From assembly GCA_017453335.1 (NCBI GenBank), contig JAFTKI010000075.1, forward strand, positions 1 to 13,518: a stretch of DNA of 13,518 nucleotides. The letters run 5' to 3'. Position 1 is the first letter of the stretch, and every line of letters begins with the position of its first letter. The stretch is from Clostridia bacterium (GTDB lineage Bacteria; Bacillota_A; Clostridia; Oscillospirales; CAG-272). The position numbers and the translations under genes were made by a program. The notes beneath the pieces are model-generated. The model was not told the DNA's origin. It did no database searches and was given only the letters and a program-made list of their open reading frames with translations. This document shows, one piece after another, positions 7,943 to 13,518 of this stretch.

Positions 7943-8320
7943 TTATTTAATCTCAACAGTTGCGCCTGCTTCGGTAAGAGCAGCCTTAATCTTTTCAGCC
8001 TCGTCCTTGGAAACGCCTTCCTTAACGGTCTTGGGAGCGCCCTCAACCAGATCCTTAGCGTCCTTCAGGCCCAGACCGGTGATCTCACGAACAGCCTTGA
8101 TAACGCCCAGCTTGTTGGAGCCAAAGCTTGCAAGAACTACGTCGAACTCGGTCTTCTCTTCAGCTGCGGGAGCTGCTGCGCCTGCTGCTGCAACTACGCC
8201 TACGGGAGCTGCAGCGGATACGCCAAATTCTTCCTCAACTGCCTTTACGAGGTCGTTGAGCTCAAGGATAGTAAGAGATTTGATCTCTTCCAAAATGTTA
8301 GTAATCTTTTCGGATGCCAT
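7943..8320 (-). CDS. rplL: 50S ribosomal protein L7/L12 (bL12)
   Basis: This 125-residue acidic stalk protein recruits translation factors and binds as dimers to L10. The layout is standard: an N-terminal dimerisation and L10-binding helical region (about 1-33), an alanine-rich flexible hinge (about 34-55, with [12 protein letters not shown]) and a globular C-terminal domain with [28 protein letters not shown] and [11 protein letters not shown] at the very end. GGAGG (8331-8335, minus strand) lies upstream of the ATG. It follows rplJ after about 100 bases and is the last gene before a strong terminator. Confidence 0.98.
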   Translation of the reverse strand: MASEKITNILEEIKSLTILELNDLVKAVEEEFGVSAAAPVGVVAAAGAAAPAAEEKTEFDVVLASFGSNKLGVIKAVREITGLGLKDAKDLVEGAPKTVKEGVSKDEAEKIKAALTEAGATVEIK

Positions 8321-8362
8321 TTTTGTTTACCTCCAAAATATCATTTTTTTAATTTTTATGTT

Positions 8363-8382
8363 CCGATGGATTTGGGCATCGG
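8363..8382 (-). promoter_or_regulatory. Small hairpin in the rplJ-rplL spacer
   Basis: CCGATG and CATCGG pair across an eight-base loop in the 99-base gap between rplJ and rplL. On the minus strand it is followed by a mixed A/T stretch, not a clean T run. It could be a partial terminator, a processing site or mRNA stabiliser helping to set the higher output of L12, which is needed in several copies per ribosome. Function is not shown. Confidence 0.35.
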
Positions 8383-8419
8383 TACCCGTGTGGGGAAAAT
8401 CAGGATGCAAAAGCTAATT

Positions 8420-8941
8420 TTATGCTTCTGCAGGAGCCTCTTCTCCGCCGTTTTCTTTGTCCACAACTGCCTTGATCGCGTAAGCGAACTTGTACAGAGG
8501 AGACTGGATGGAGCCAAGGAGCTTTGCAATAAGGGTTTCCTTGTTCGGAATCTCTGCCAATGCGTTTACAGTATTAGCATCGATCACAGCACCGTCCACA
8601 TAACCTGCCAGAATGTTGAAGGACTCAACCTTCTCGGCGTAGGTCTTCAGAACCTTTGCAGCTGCAACGGGATCATTTTCGCTGATTGCGATTGCGGTCA
8701 TACCGTTGAGATACTGCTTCAGATCGCCGTAGCCAACCATGTCGCAAGCTCTGCCGGTCAGAGTGTTCTTCATAACCACATACTTAACGCCTGCTTCGCG
8801 GAGTGCCTTACGCATTGCGGTATCATTTTCAACCGTGATACCCTGGTAGTTTACAACTACGCCTGCTACGGAATTCTTCAGCTGTTCTGCAAGGTCAGCA
8901 ACAACTTGTTGTTTCTGAACGAGAATAGAATTGCTGGGCAT
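8420..8941 (-). CDS. rplJ: 50S ribosomal protein L10 (uL10)
   Basis: This 173-residue protein forms the base of the L12 stalk on 23S rRNA and, as the L10-L12 complex, usually represses its own operon. Typical L10 features are the N-terminal QKQQVVADLAEQL, VVVNYQGITV, an RKALREAGVKYVVMKNTL stretch (about 44-61) and the C-terminal helix LYKFAYAIKAV that binds L12. The tail is acidic (GGEEAPAEA). GGGAGG (8951-8956, minus strand) precedes the ATG at 8941. A consensus promoter and a structured leader precede it. Confidence 0.98.
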   Translation of the reverse strand: MPSNSILVQKQQVVADLAEQLKNSVAGVVVNYQGITVENDTAMRKALREAGVKYVVMKNTLTGRACDMVGYGDLKQYLNGMTAIAISENDPVAAAKVLKTYAEKVESFNILAGYVDGAVIDANTVNALAEIPNKETLIAKLLGSIQSPLYKFAYAIKAVVDKENGGEEAPAEA

Positions 8942-8956
8942 TTCGTTTTACCTCCC

Positions 8957-9100
8957 ATTAGATTTGAGCAAATAAAAAATCTTTCTTTCCGGCACGCAAA
9001 TATGCCGATAAAGAAAGATTGCTCACAGTTATGCGATTCAAAATTTCTCCTCGGCAGGAAAGCTTGCGCTTTTACCGGAACCTGCTGTCTTTGGATAACG
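8957..9100 (-). ncRNA. L10 leader (autoregulatory 5' UTR of rplJ-rplL)
   Basis: The untranslated region between the promoter and rplJ carries the recognisable Firmicutes L10 leader pattern. GACAGCAGG (9081-9089, minus strand) pairs through GCAGG/CCTGC with CCTGCCGAGG (9049-9058), followed downstream by an attenuator hairpin. In this family the L10-L12 complex binds the leader and promotes early termination. Identification rests on the recalled consensus, not on a covariance search. Confidence 0.8.
8971..9020 (-). terminator. Attenuator hairpin within the L10 leader
   Basis: On the minus strand AATCTTTCTTT (9010-9020) pairs with AAAGAAAGATT (8978-8988). An inner CGGCA/TGCCG helix (9003-9007 with 8990-8994) closes an eight-base loop, with a small internal loop between the two helices. 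A T-rich tract (complement of 8971-8977) follows, about 15 bases before the rplJ ribosome binding site. Position and shape fit a regulated terminator rather than an operon end. Confidence 0.82.
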
Positions 9101-9106
9101 GGATAA

Positions 9107-9135
9107 ATTATATCACAACAAAATGGCTTTGTCAA
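9107..9135 (-). promoter_or_regulatory. Sigma-A type promoter for rplJ-rplL
   Basis: A perfect TTGACA (9130-9135) and perfect TATAAT (9107-9112) on the minus strand are separated by 17 bases. The predicted start is near 9100, giving a leader of about 155 bases before rplJ. Confidence 0.93.
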
Positions 9136-9200
9136 TAGGTTTTTGAAAACTTTTTGCACTTTTTTCAATATTTTTAAATAAAACCTTTTGCGGGTTCGCT

Positions 9201-9240
9201 TTATAAAAGATCAAAGCCACCGTGTGTGCGATGGCTTTGA
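9201..9240 (-). terminator. Intrinsic terminator after putP
   Basis: TCAAAGCCA (9211-9219) and TGGCTTTGA (9232-9240) form a nine-base-pair stem. On the minus strand TCTTTTATAA follows. It lies 18 bases past the putP stop and upstream of the rplJ promoter, so it insulates the two units. Confidence 0.85.
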
Positions 9241-9258
9241 CAGAGATTTTCGGTTGTA

Positions 9259-10821
9259 TTATTCCTGCGTACCTGCCTTGACTGCTTCGAAGTCCTCTTC
9301 GATCTCCTTGGAGGGAGCCTTGGTGAGAAGAGAAACAACCACGATGCAGATCGAGGAGAAGATGAACGCGGGGAGCAACTCGTAAATGGCGAATGCACCG
9401 CCGAGCGTGCTGATTACCAGCTTCCACAGGAATACCATTCCTGCGCCGCCGATCATACCTGCAACCGCGCCTGCGCGGGTGGTACGCTTCCAGAACAGGG
9501 AGAAGAGCATCAAGGGACCGAAGGTGGCACCAAAGCCTGCCCAAGCGAAGGAAACGATCGAGAAGATCACGCTGTTCTCGTCCAGTGCGATCACGATTGC
9601 GATCAGAGCGATCAGGAGCAGAGTGATACGCGATACCCACATAACCTGCTTGTCGGTTGCCTTCTTTTTAACAACACCCTGGAAGATGTTCTTTGCAAAA
9701 GCGGATGCCGCAATGAGCAGATAGGAGTCGGAGGAGCTGATGGTTGCGGCAAGGATTCCTGCCATAACAAAGCCTGCAAGAATTGCGGGGAGAGACGATT
9801 TGGAAAGCGTGATGAAGATGCTTTCCGCACTCGATGCGGTCAGATGCTCAACGGGGAAGAGCTGACGGCCTACAATGCCGATGAACACGGCAACTGCAAG
9901 CGAGATCACGACCCACACCATTGCGATGCGGCGAGATTGCTTCAACTCCTTTTCGTGGCGGATCGCCATGAAGCGGAGAAGAACCTGCGGCATACCGAAG
10001 TAACCAAGTCCCCATGCCATCATAGAACAAATGGAAAGGAATCCGTAAGGCTTGGGCTCGCCAAAGAGAGGCTGACCTCCTTGAACGACTTGTACGCCGT
10101 CTTCAACAACGGGATTTGCAAGACCAAAGAAATCAAGGAAGCCGGGGATGCTTTGTGCATTGTCGATTACGGCACCCAGACCGCCTGCGTTGACCGTGCT
10201 GACGATTACGATGACTGCAAGGGCTACGATCATAACGATACCCTGCATGAAGTCGGATGCACTTTCTGCCAAGAATCCTCCGAGCAACGTATAAAGCAGA
10301 ACGAATACGGCGCCGAGCAGCATCATTGCGATGTAGGGTGCGCCGAAGAGTGTTGCGAAGAGCTTACCGCAGGTTACGAAGCAGCTTGCTGCGTAAACCG
10401 TAAAGAAGATCAGAATAAAGGCTGCGGCAAGAGTCATGATGATCGGGCTCTTTTCGCGGAAGCGGTTGGAGAAGAATTCGGGAAGTGTGATCGAGTTGTT
10501 TGCGCGTACACTGTAGCGGCGCAAACGCTTCGAAACGATGAGCCAGTTGAGGTAGGTACCGAAGGCAAGACCGATTGCGGTCCATGCGGCATCGGCGAGT
10601 CCGCACCAGTAGGCAACACCGGGAAGTCCCATCAGGAGCCATCCGCTCATATCGGATGCCTCGGCACTCATTGCCGTAACCCAAGGACCAAGCGATCTTC
10701 CTCCCAAAAAGTAGTTTTCGGAACTTGCATTTGCTTTTTTTGCAAAGAGAAGTCCGATGACGATGACGACTGCCATATAGATCACCATGGCAATCAGGAT
10801 CTGAATGGTTTCGGAATTCAT
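9259..10821 (-). CDS. putP: Sodium/proline symporter (PutP type, SSS family)
   Basis: This 520-residue membrane protein has about thirteen hydrophobic segments and is a sodium:solute symporter. The diagnostic stretch SAEASDMSGWLLMGLPG (52-68) holds D57, equivalent to the sodium-site aspartate D55 of E. coli PutP. The second sodium-site region AATISSSDSYLL is present in the later helix. The N terminus YFLGGRSLGPWVTA and the loop LRRYSVRANNSITLPEFFSNRF are typical of proline symporters. The C terminus is short, charged and cytoplasmic (PSKEIEEDFEAVKAG). AAGGAG (10829-10834, minus strand) supports the ATG at 10821. It is a single-gene unit with its own promoter and terminator and no proline catabolic genes beside it. 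Proline is the likely substrate; osmoprotection or nitrogen supply are both possible roles. Confidence 0.92.
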   Translation of the reverse strand: MNSETIQILIAMVIYMAVVIVIGLLFAKKANASSENYFLGGRSLGPWVTAMSAEASDMSGWLLMGLPGVAYWCGLADAAWTAIGLAFGTYLNWLIVSKRLRRYSVRANNSITLPEFFSNRFREKSPIIMTLAAAFILIFFTVYAASCFVTCGKLFATLFGAPYIAMMLLGAVFVLLYTLLGGFLAESASDFMQGIVMIVALAVIVIVSTVNAGGLGAVIDNAQSIPGFLDFFGLANPVVEDGVQVVQGGQPLFGEPKPYGFLSICSMMAWGLGYFGMPQVLLRFMAIRHEKELKQSRRIAMVWVVISLAVAVFIGIVGRQLFPVEHLTASSAESIFITLSKSSLPAILAGFVMAGILAATISSSDSYLLIAASAFAKNIFQGVVKKKATDKQVMWVSRITLLLIALIAIVIALDENSVIFSIVSFAWAGFGATFGPLMLFSLFWKRTTRAGAVAGMIGGAGMVFLWKLVISTLGGAFAIYELLPAFIFSSICIVVVSLLTKAPSKEIEEDFEAVKAGTQE

Positions 10822-10857
10822 GGTATACTCCTTTTTTAAAGATGAAAATGATAAGTA

Positions 10858-10886
10858 ATTATATCATATTTCCCGATGTTTGTCAA
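10858..10886 (-). promoter_or_regulatory. Sigma-A type promoter for putP
   Basis: On the minus strand TTGACA (10881-10886) and TATAAT (10858-10863) are both exact consensus, with a 17-base spacer. The 5' UTR would be about 30 bases. Confidence 0.92.
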
Positions 10887-10949
10887 CAAAAATAAAAACA
10901 TTTCATCTGCTATTGACGAAGCAAAAGGAGTGATTTGCCGCAAATAAGC

Positions 10950-10988
10950 AAAAAAAGAACGAACCTCGCACTTTGCTTGGTTCGTTCT
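10950..10988 (-). terminator. Intrinsic terminator after the HTH regulator gene
   Basis: AGAACGAACC (10956-10965) pairs with GGTTCGTTCT (10979-10988) across a 13-base loop. On the minus strand a T run (complement of 10950-10956) follows. It ends the two-gene unit of membrane protein and regulator. Confidence 0.85.
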
Positions 10989-11012
10989 CGCTTTGCATAT
11001 TTGATTTGGTTT

Positions 11013-11555
11013 TTATTCGTCTTTGTTGTTTTCCAGCACGCGGTTTGCGTTTCGTACAAGACGCTCGCGCAACCAATACGGTTCGATCAAACGAAAATCC
11101 GAATCCAGTGAAAGCAAAAGTCCGATGAATTTTTCAATGCTGTGGAATTCGCACAGGTAGCGGTTCTTTGATTGTTTCGCAATAATATAATTGGAAAGCT
11201 CCAGTGCGGTCAGCTTGTTTTTGATCTCCACGGTGGCCGAGTAGGGAATCTGCATCTGGATGATCGATTCGCCTGCGGCAAGCTCGTCGATTTCAGCGTT
11301 GAAGATCTCGGGCAGGTACAGATCGTCGTTGTCCGAGGAAAAAAGCACCGGCAGAACGTAAGGCTGAGTGTAATAGAATCCTTTTCGGCTGTTATCGTAC
11401 GCTACGGGAGCTCCCAGCTTGTTGCGCAGATAATCCATATCGCGCTGTGCCTGTCTGTGTGAGATCCCGAAACGCTCGGCTAAGCGCTGTGCGTTTGGGT
11501 AGCTTTTCATGGTCATTTTTTTGTGTAACCATTGAATTCGTGTGTTGGCGTTCAT
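11013..11555 (-). CDS. Short HTH transcriptional regulator, WYL-family-like
   Basis: This predicted DNA-binding regulator has 180 residues. Residues about 1-65 form a DeoR/HTH_11-type winged helix (AQRLAERFGISHRQAQRDMDYL, 22-43, split as helix-turn-helix, then a wing near GAPVAYDNSRKGFYYT). Residues about 100-175 resemble the C-terminal part of WYL-family regulators, with FIGLLLSLDSDFRLIEPYWLRERL. The usual central WYL domain seems missing, as full-length members have about 300 residues. I chose ATG 11555 rather than 11570 because AAAGGAA (11561-11567) is well spaced from it. The gene lies 11 bases after the membrane protein gene, so the two are probably co-transcribed and it may regulate that operon. 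The ligand is unknown. Confidence 0.75.
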   Translation of the reverse strand: MNANTRIQWLHKKMTMKSYPNAQRLAERFGISHRQAQRDMDYLRNKLGAPVAYDNSRKGFYYTQPYVLPVLFSSDNDDLYLPEIFNAEIDELAAGESIIQMQIPYSATVEIKNKLTALELSNYIIAKQSKNRYLCEFHSIEKFIGLLLSLDSDFRLIEPYWLRERLVRNANRVLENNKDE

Positions 11556-11566
11556 GTCGGTTCCTT

Positions 11567-12424
11567 TCAAAGTTCGTTGTTGGAATCGCTTTGGGGCTCG
11601 GAGGGGCTGCTTTCGGCTTCGCAGGTGGGCTGCATATCAACCTTTTTGGGGGCAATGAGTGTAACCGCTCGCACGACTATCGAGATCAGAATGGTGAGTA
11701 CCAGCAAAGCACACGCCAAATAATCGAAGCGAGGGAGCTTGTCTGTCAAGAATGCAACGGGGAGCGCGAAGATACAGAGCGAACCGAGCGATACGGCGGC
11801 AACGCTGACAAGCAGGAAAACTCGCGGCATCGGGATCTTTAACAGATAACGCAGCTCGGTTGTATAGTAGATCATTGCGGAAAGCAATCCGATCTGGATA
11901 AACAGCTTCAGCGGTGCGTTCATTTCAATTGTCAGATCAAAATAAAGATAAATGTTCAAAAACAGGCATGCCAAAACAGTGGTAAGTCCTATTCCTGCCA
12001 CGAGATTGGGACGTTCTTTGACCAACTTTGGCAGGGAGGAAAGAACGCTGTATGCGGTGGCAAGGATAAGAGCGGCTGTGATAAAGGGGATCAAGAAGAG
12101 TGAGGATTGCTCTAAGTTCTCTTGAATGGAAATTGCAAACAGTGTAATCAGAAAGCCGAGCGCTGCGGGAGAGGAAATGTTGCGCTCACAAAAGGGGGAA
12201 TCACGCAGCTCGTTGCGCGGCGTAACACACACGGCGGCAATTCCAACCGCAAGACTTACCACTGCTGTGATGCATGCGGCAAGATATAGAGGAGCATTCT
12301 TTGAAAAGTAATTTTCGTGTGTGTCGTAATCCGTGATTACGGCGACTGCGCTCAGGATCGCAGCGATTACGGCAAGCAAGAGACACGCCGCAAACAGAGG
12401 CTTGTACAGATTTTTTTGTTTCAT
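11567..12424 (-). CDS. Polytopic membrane protein of unknown function
   Basis: I do not recognise this family. The 285-residue protein has about eight hydrophobic segments, near residues 9-30, 44-67, 80-95, 108-128, 140-163, 172-190, 201-225 and 235-258. A hydrophilic tail of about 25 residues rich in Ser, Glu and Asn follows. No catalytic or transporter motif is visible. ATG 12424 is preferred over upstream in-frame ATGs at 12430 and 12478: GAAAGG (12433-12438) is eight bases away from it but only two from 12430, and upstream the frame reads through AT-rich sequence. It precedes the HTH regulator, suggesting a regulated two-gene unit. Confidence 0.7.
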   Translation of the reverse strand: MKQKNLYKPLFAACLLLAVIAAILSAVAVITDYDTHENYFSKNAPLYLAACITAVVSLAVGIAAVCVTPRNELRDSPFCERNISSPAALGFLITLFAISIQENLEQSSLFLIPFITAALILATAYSVLSSLPKLVKERPNLVAGIGLTTVLACLFLNIYLYFDLTIEMNAPLKLFIQIGLLSAMIYYTTELRYLLKIPMPRVFLLVSVAAVSLGSLCIFALPVAFLTDKLPRFDYLACALLVLTILISIVVRAVTLIAPKKVDMQPTCEAESSPSEPQSDSNNEL

Positions 12425-12719
12425 GAGCATTGCCTTTCTAACAAAAATAAAAATCAACAAGTAAAATCGGATAATCAAACTTAATTATATAATACAAATG
12501 TTAATAGAATATGTCTTTTGGAAAAGTTGATAAAAAAGATTCACACGGATTGGTGTTGAAGACGTTGGGCGGATGTGCACAAAGAAGAGATCGGAGAAGG
12601 CAAGTGGGTAAAGTGAAAAGCGAGGAAAAAAGCTGTAAAAATGCCGATTTTTGTATAAGACTTACAAAAAGGAGAAAATAAAATCTTTTAAAATCTACAA
12701 ATCCGACATTAAAAAAGTA
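12425..12719. other. Intergenic region between divergent units
   Basis: This stretch holds no supported gene. On the minus strand a TATAAT (12484-12489) could serve the membrane protein gene, but no good -35 lies 17 bases upstream. A six-base-pair AAAAAT/ATTTTT hairpin (12637-12652) is weak. An AAGGAG at 12669-12674 on the plus strand has no start codon at a useful distance. The remainder is AT-rich and otherwise featureless to me. Confidence 0.4.
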
Positions 12720-12748
12720 TTGCAATTTGAATCCGAATCTGTTATAAT
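12720..12748 (+). promoter_or_regulatory. Promoter of the rpsJ (S10) operon
   Basis: TTGCAA (12720-12725) and an exact TATAAT (12743-12748) are separated by 17 bases on the plus strand. The start would be near 12755, leaving a very long 5' UTR of about 355 bases before the rpsJ ATG at 13112. Confidence 0.82.
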
Positions 12749-12877
12749 ATATAAGCTTGATATGCGATGAAGCGAAAGGTTGCTCTCGGGGGACGCCCTG
12801 AGAGGGAATTTTCGTGGAGTATGTCCGTTGAACCGGGCGAATGGTGTTTACCGAAGCTTAAACGACACAAACGTGTG

Positions 12878-12974
12878 TCGGAGTTGCTATGCAGCTTTGC
12901 GAAATGGAATGCCCCGGAATTTGTTCTGGACAGCTCTCGTGCGAGAGGTGTGTGGAACAAACTCCGAGTTTTTT
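12878..12974 (+). terminator. Possible attenuator in the rpsJ leader
   Basis: TCGGAGTT (12878-12885) is the exact complement of AACTCCGA (12960-12967), and a run of six T (12969-12974) begins one base later. The right arm of the helix and the T run have the arrangement of an intrinsic terminator, although the 74-base interior is larger than usual and itself folds. Its first three bases are shared with the CGACACA/TGTGTCG hairpin, so the full helix competes with that structure. Confidence 0.4.
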
Positions 12975-13031
12975 CAGAGAAGCGAAGAAACGCACGGCAT
13001 GGTGTTGTAGGTAATGCCGCCCTTGCAAAAA

Positions 13032-13079
13032 CGCGGACCGCGAACGAACCCTTCCTTTTATTTATATAAGGGCTCCGCG
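13032..13079 (+). promoter_or_regulatory. Helix just upstream of the rpsJ ribosome binding site
   Basis: CGCGGA (13032-13037) pairs with TCCGCG (13074-13079), and inside it CCCTT (13049-13053) pairs with AAGGG (13068-13072). CTTG/CAAG (13022-13025 with 13082-13085) could extend it. A rival local hairpin, CGCG-GAC-CGCG (13032-13042), uses the same left arm. The ribosome binding site AAGGAGG (13097-13103) follows about a dozen bases later, so this element could affect translation start. Confidence 0.5.
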
Positions 13080-13111
13080 GACAAGCGAAATCTGATAAGG
13101 AGGCAAAAACA

Positions 13112-13423
13112 ATGGCAGTAAAAGAGAAGATCAGAGTAAGACTGAAGAGCTATGACCACGTTCTGATTGATACCGCAGCAAAGAAGATTGTTGAGGTTGC
13201 AACCAGAAACGGTGCTGAGGTTTCCGGTCCTATTCCGCTTCCTACTGAGAAGGAGATCATCACGATCCTCCGCGCAGTGCACAAGTACAAGGATAGCCGT
13301 GAACAGTTCGAGTACCGCACGCACAAGAGATTGATCGATATCATGAAACCCTCTCAGAAGGTCGTTGACGCTCTGATGAGTGTCGAGCTCCCCGCCGGTG
13401 TTGAGATCGAGGTTAAAATCTAA
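13112..13423 (+). CDS. rpsJ: 30S ribosomal protein S10 (uS10)
   Basis: This 103-residue small-subunit protein also acts as NusE in antitermination complexes. It is full length and typical: [22 protein letters not shown] (9-30, in two parts), [11 protein letters not shown] (38-48), the [19 protein letters not shown] loop region and the end [18 protein letters not shown] (13097-13103) is a strong ribosome binding site. It is normally the first gene of the S10 operon (rplC, rplD, rplW, rplB and so on), and the position here after a promoter and leader agrees; the next genes lie beyond the window. Confidence 0.98.
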   Translation: MAVKEKIRVRLKSYDHVLIDTAAKKIVEVATRNGAEVSGPIPLPTEKEIITILRAVHKYKDSREQFEYRTHKRLIDIMKPSQKVVDALMSVELPAGVEIEVKI

Positions 13424-13518
13424 TATCAAGCACCCCGAAATCAAACGTCGAAAAAACAAAGACAACAGCCGAGTTGTTGACCCCCGGGGTCGAAAATGAT
13501 CGGTAACTTTGTAAGTCA
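13424..13518 (+). other. Spacer after rpsJ with two short inverted repeats
   Basis: No start codon with a ribosome binding site is seen before the window ends, so the next gene (rplC expected) begins further on. CAACA/TGTTG (13463-13467 with 13475-13479) and the near-palindrome GACCCC-C-GGGGTC (13479-13491) lie side by side. No T run follows, so this is not a standard terminator. A spacer of more than 95 bases inside the S10 operon is long and may hold further structure. Confidence 0.4.

Larger units (their letters stand above)
12755..13111 (+). ncRNA. Long structured leader RNA upstream of rpsJ
   Basis: The region from the promoter to rpsJ is dense in complementary segments. An outer TAAGCTT/AAGCTTA helix (12752-12758 with 12854-12860) reaches up to the predicted start site, so its outermost pairs depend on the exact start. 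It encloses CGAAA/TTTCG (12773-12777 with 12810-12814) and CTCTCGGGG-GACG-CCCTGAGAG (12783-12804). Next come CGACACA-AACG-TGTGTCG (12863-12880), CCGGAA-TTTG-TTCTGG (12914-12929), CTCTC-GTGC-GAGAG (12934-12947) and CGGCAT/ATGCCG (12995-13000 with 13014-13019). Several loops are tetraloops. This is what a regulatory ribosomal-protein leader would look like. I cannot name an Rfam family for it. Confidence 0.65.

Noticed and set aside
7859..9106. Open frame of 415 codons on the plus strand over rplL-rplJ
   Set aside because: It is antisense to two ribosomal protein genes and the L10 leader, is Cys-rich, and crosses the rplL terminator and rplJ regulatory elements.
9844..10839. Open frame of 331 codons on the plus strand
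   Set aside because: It is antisense to putP. The product is an odd Cys/His/Glu-rich sequence mirroring transmembrane codons, with no ribosome binding site or family.
12501..12725. Open frame of 74 codons on the minus strand, Phe/Leu-rich
   Set aside because: It lies in AT-rich intergenic DNA overlapping the rpsJ promoter, has no ribosome binding site, and its hydrophobic composition is expected by chance from A-rich complementary sequence.
12767..13069. Open frame of 100 codons between the promoter and rpsJ
   Set aside because: There is no ribosome binding site before its ATG and no recognisable domain. The DNA is dominated by inverted repeats, which fits a structured leader RNA better.
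13058..13465. Open frame of 135 codons on the minus strand over rpsJ
   Set aside because: It is antisense to rpsJ, a highly conserved gene, with no start signal.

Overview
The window looks like chromosomal DNA of a low-to-moderate GC Bacillota, most likely an anaerobic clostridial lineage. The evidence is strong AGGAGG-type ribosome binding sites, AT-rich intergenic regions with exact TTGACA-17-TATAAT promoters, a Firmicutes-type L10 leader ahead of rplJ, and DeoB, Cdd and Pdp proteins of the Bacillus/Clostridium type. I cannot name a genus. There is no sign of a phage, transposon or CRISPR array.

Layout. (1) 1-238: a short stretch without a gene, a long inverted repeat holding a terminator, and a tRNA-Ser(GGA) gene on the minus strand with its own consensus promoter. 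(2) 361-7796, plus strand: a tightly coupled seven-gene operon: MFS transporter, glycoside hydrolase family 2 (GH2) enzyme, deoC, deoD, deoB, cdd and pdp. Three junctions are ATGA overlaps, one is TGATG, and the largest gap is 13 bases. (3) 7870-9135, minus strand: rplL and rplJ as a stand-alone unit with a consensus promoter, an L10 leader containing an attenuator, and a strong terminator. It converges on the deo operon. (4) 9201-10886, minus strand: a single-gene putP-type sodium/proline symporter unit with promoter and terminator. (5) 10950-12484, minus strand: an unrecognised membrane protein followed by a short HTH regulator related to WYL-family regulators. (6) 12720-13518, plus strand: promoter, a leader of about 355 bases rich in base-pairing, rpsJ (ribosomal protein S10), and the spacer toward the next S10-operon gene, which lies outside the window.

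How the genes work together. The operon encodes a nearly complete route for nucleoside salvage and catabolism. Cdd converts cytidine or deoxycytidine to uridine or deoxyuridine. Pdp and DeoD split pyrimidine and purine nucleosides phosphorolytically. DeoB converts (deoxy)ribose-1-phosphate to the 5-phosphate, and DeoC cleaves deoxyribose-5-phosphate to acetaldehyde and glyceraldehyde-3-phosphate. The odd part is the promoter-proximal pair: an MFS permease and a cytoplasmic GH2 glycosidase, translationally coupled to each other and apparently co-transcribed with the deo genes.

The two observations most worth following are this glycosidase/transporter/nucleoside-catabolism operon and the large structured leader upstream of rpsJ, with a possible internal attenuator and a helix next to the ribosome binding site.
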